DNA from: Azadirachta indica
Lineage: Eukaryota; Streptophyta; Magnoliopsida; Sapindales; Meliaceae
Assembly (NCBI GenBank): GCA_022749755.1
Contig: CM040453.1
Location: forward strand, 12,781,368-12,845,367
DNA length: 64,000 nucleotides
Reading direction: 5' to 3'
Below the pieces are notes generated by a model. That model was not told where the DNA came from, did not search any database, and saw only the letters and a program-made list of their open reading frames with translations. Of this stretch, positions 62,601-64,000 are shown in pieces. Position 1 is the stretch's first letter; every line of letters begins with the position of its first letter. The position numbers were made by a program, and so were the translations under genes.

Positions 62601-64000
62601 TGAAAAAGAGAATAAATCTGTATGAAAATATAAAAGATTAGACGAAACAGTCCAGATATGTGATCAGCTGAAAAAACAGGACGAACTTCATCTATACCTG
62701 GCATTAATTCTCCTATTAAAAAGGGGATGAAGATAATTAATAAACACTTCTAGGCAATGAACAATTGAATCATATGACATTGAAGGAGAACACTAACTAA
62801 AATGAACAGGAACATCACTACCATTGTAAAAAAATAGATTGCCCTTTTATTAGACGAAATAAAATGGGAGAAGGTTAAAACTTTTCAGGGTATACAGGGA
62901 AAACCTTTCTGATAACATGCACAGGATCAATAGTCTTTTGTTCATCAATTTCATCTTGAGCATGCGTGGTGAAAAAAGTTGAACTTGATAATGACAAATA
63001 ATCAACTTTTCCACCGGAAGTCATAGGCAATGACTCCATAAAGACAAAGCGGTTCGGAATCATGGCTACAGGAAGTCTGTTGCTCATCCAACTCTTGATA
63101 GATGTTATGAATATTTCACTAGATTTTTCCTTCTCTTGTAACACCATAAATGCTTCAAGGACTGCAAGGTCTCCTTCATCTGTATGAGAAACCACAGCAG
63201 CATCAACTACATCCGGATGTCCTCTTAGTGTATATTCAATCTCCTCTAAAGCCATACGATGTCCATTAATCTTTATAGTCCGATCCTTCCTACCCAAGAA
63301 AACCAAGTCACCACTTTGAAGTCGTTGTGCGAAATCACCGGTTCTGAAATATGGTAGGCTTCCAAACTTGACAGTACAGTTACAAATAGAGTTTCGATGC
63401 ATGTTTACATATTCTAAAGGTGTGGAAGTTGCCTCAGAGAGGTATCCATTGGATAGACATAGACCACCAACAAGTATTTCTCCCTGATTAGGTGTACTGG
63501 AATCACTTTCAACAAGCACAACATCACAATTAGGAATAGGTAAACCAATTGGTACACTTGTAAGTGTCTCCATCGCCAAAATCATTGGCAGCCTGTTGCA
63601 ATCAAAATATGTGCAGTCTCCAGATACCTTCATACAGGAATTCACATATAAATAAGTAAAATCTAAAGGAATAGTTCAAATTCATCACTATACATTTGAC
63701 TACATAAAAACATTATTGCAATGTCTTTCTCAAACCATTAATTCAAAAATTCAAGGATAAGCATTGAGAAAAAGTATTTGTATTCTCTCTGATATAAGAA
63801 CAAGAGTCTTCATCCTGAGATCAAATACAAGATTATGTCATAAACAACAATACTGTTGCGACATTTTTCTCACGTCATTAATTCAACTATTCAAGGATTA
63901 GCTTCAAGAAGAAGCATTTGGACTGTCTTGGGTACAAGAAGAATAATAGATTTCATTCTGGGACTGAATGCATATGTGATAAACAAGAAAGAACATCAAA
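56646..64000 (-). CDS. AAE19: AMP-ligase/carrier/PQQ-repeat enzyme, AAE19 (AASDH-like), 3' part
   Basis: Thirteen exons in the window join in frame to 770 C-terminal residues: 62905-63627, 61388-62004, 60221-60296, 60038-60124, 59677-59720, 58490-58598, 58232-58291, 57997-58081, 57779-57843, 57590-57649, 57183-57227, 56953-57062 and 56646-56877. The first encodes the end of an acyl-adenylate ligase: [36 protein letters not shown] and the A10 Lys in SGGKVD (63007-63009). The next encodes a carrier domain whose IGGNS Ser (61933-61935) would take phosphopantetheine. The rest encodes PQQ-type beta-propeller blades ([43 protein letters not shown]). This order matches plant At5g35930 and animal AASDH. 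About 300 N-terminal residues lie beyond the right edge. The physiological substrate in plants is not established. Confidence 0.9.
63720..63970. repeat. ~138-bp direct repeat in an AAE19 intron
   Basis: Two adjacent diverged copies are seen: AATTCAAAAATTCAAGGATAAGC (split: AATTCAAAAATTC, then AAGGATAAGC) near 63740 and AATTCAACTATTCAAGGAT near 63880. Both are followed by GAAGAAGCATTTG-like, ACAAGA and TTCAT(C/T)CTG(A/G)G bases. They lie in the intron upstream of the first exon in the window and are non-coding. Confidence 0.65.

Overview
The window is nuclear DNA of a flowering plant, almost certainly a eudicot. Genes have many small GT-AG introns, intergenic DNA is very AT-rich, and the recognisable genes have close plant counterparts: cytosolic ribosomal protein L13 with telo-box and site II promoter motifs, chloroplast PPR proteins, ZED1-related pseudokinases, and an AMP-ligase/carrier/PQQ-repeat fusion enzyme. 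The species cannot be fixed from sequence alone. Exon joins below were made by reading splice sites by eye and checking that phase is kept; homology names come from recognising the translated sequence, not from a search.

Region 1 (1-17.4 kb) is a decayed segmental-duplication cluster. Three copies of a ZED1-related pseudokinase gene (minus strand) lie at 3.0-4.1, 6.1-7.2 and 12.1-13.2 kb. Only the middle copy is open. Each is followed on its right by a copy of one exon. The rightmost exon copy (14.37-14.59 kb) is the real last exon of a three-exon, probably plastid, membrane-protein gene (14.4-17.4 kb); the other two are orphan copies carried along with the kinase. Two remnants of a Ulp1-like (C48) protease, probably transposon-derived, lie at 0.4-1.4 and 10.0-11.5 kb.

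Region 2 (18.9-28.3 kb) holds RPL13 and a 1462-residue PPR protein resembling EMB1270/At3g18110, both on the minus strand. Region 3 (28.3-32.0 kb) is AT-rich and holds two adjacent ~1.3-kb elements with imperfect terminal inverted repeats. Region 4 (32.4-41.9 kb) holds a five-exon P-class PPR gene (plus) and a two-exon LEA-like gene (minus) whose 2.75-kb intron contains a MITE-like insertion and a G-box. Region 5 (42-46.5 kb) has no gene but carries a diverged non-coding unit repeated three times.

Region 6 (46.5-56.0 kb) holds the complete 17-exon ribonucleotide reductase large subunit gene with E2F-type promoter sites, a small RING-H2 protein, a striking 543-residue protein built from nine 45-residue tandem repeats, and a small two-helix membrane protein. 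Region 7 (56.6-64.0 kb) is the 3' part of an AASDH/AAE19-like gene that runs off the right edge.

The genes do not form a pathway; this is ordinary plant gene order. The observations most worth following are the tandem-repeat gene with its almost unmutated 270-bp higher-order repeat, the kinase plus captured-exon duplication, and the paired AT-rich TIR elements.
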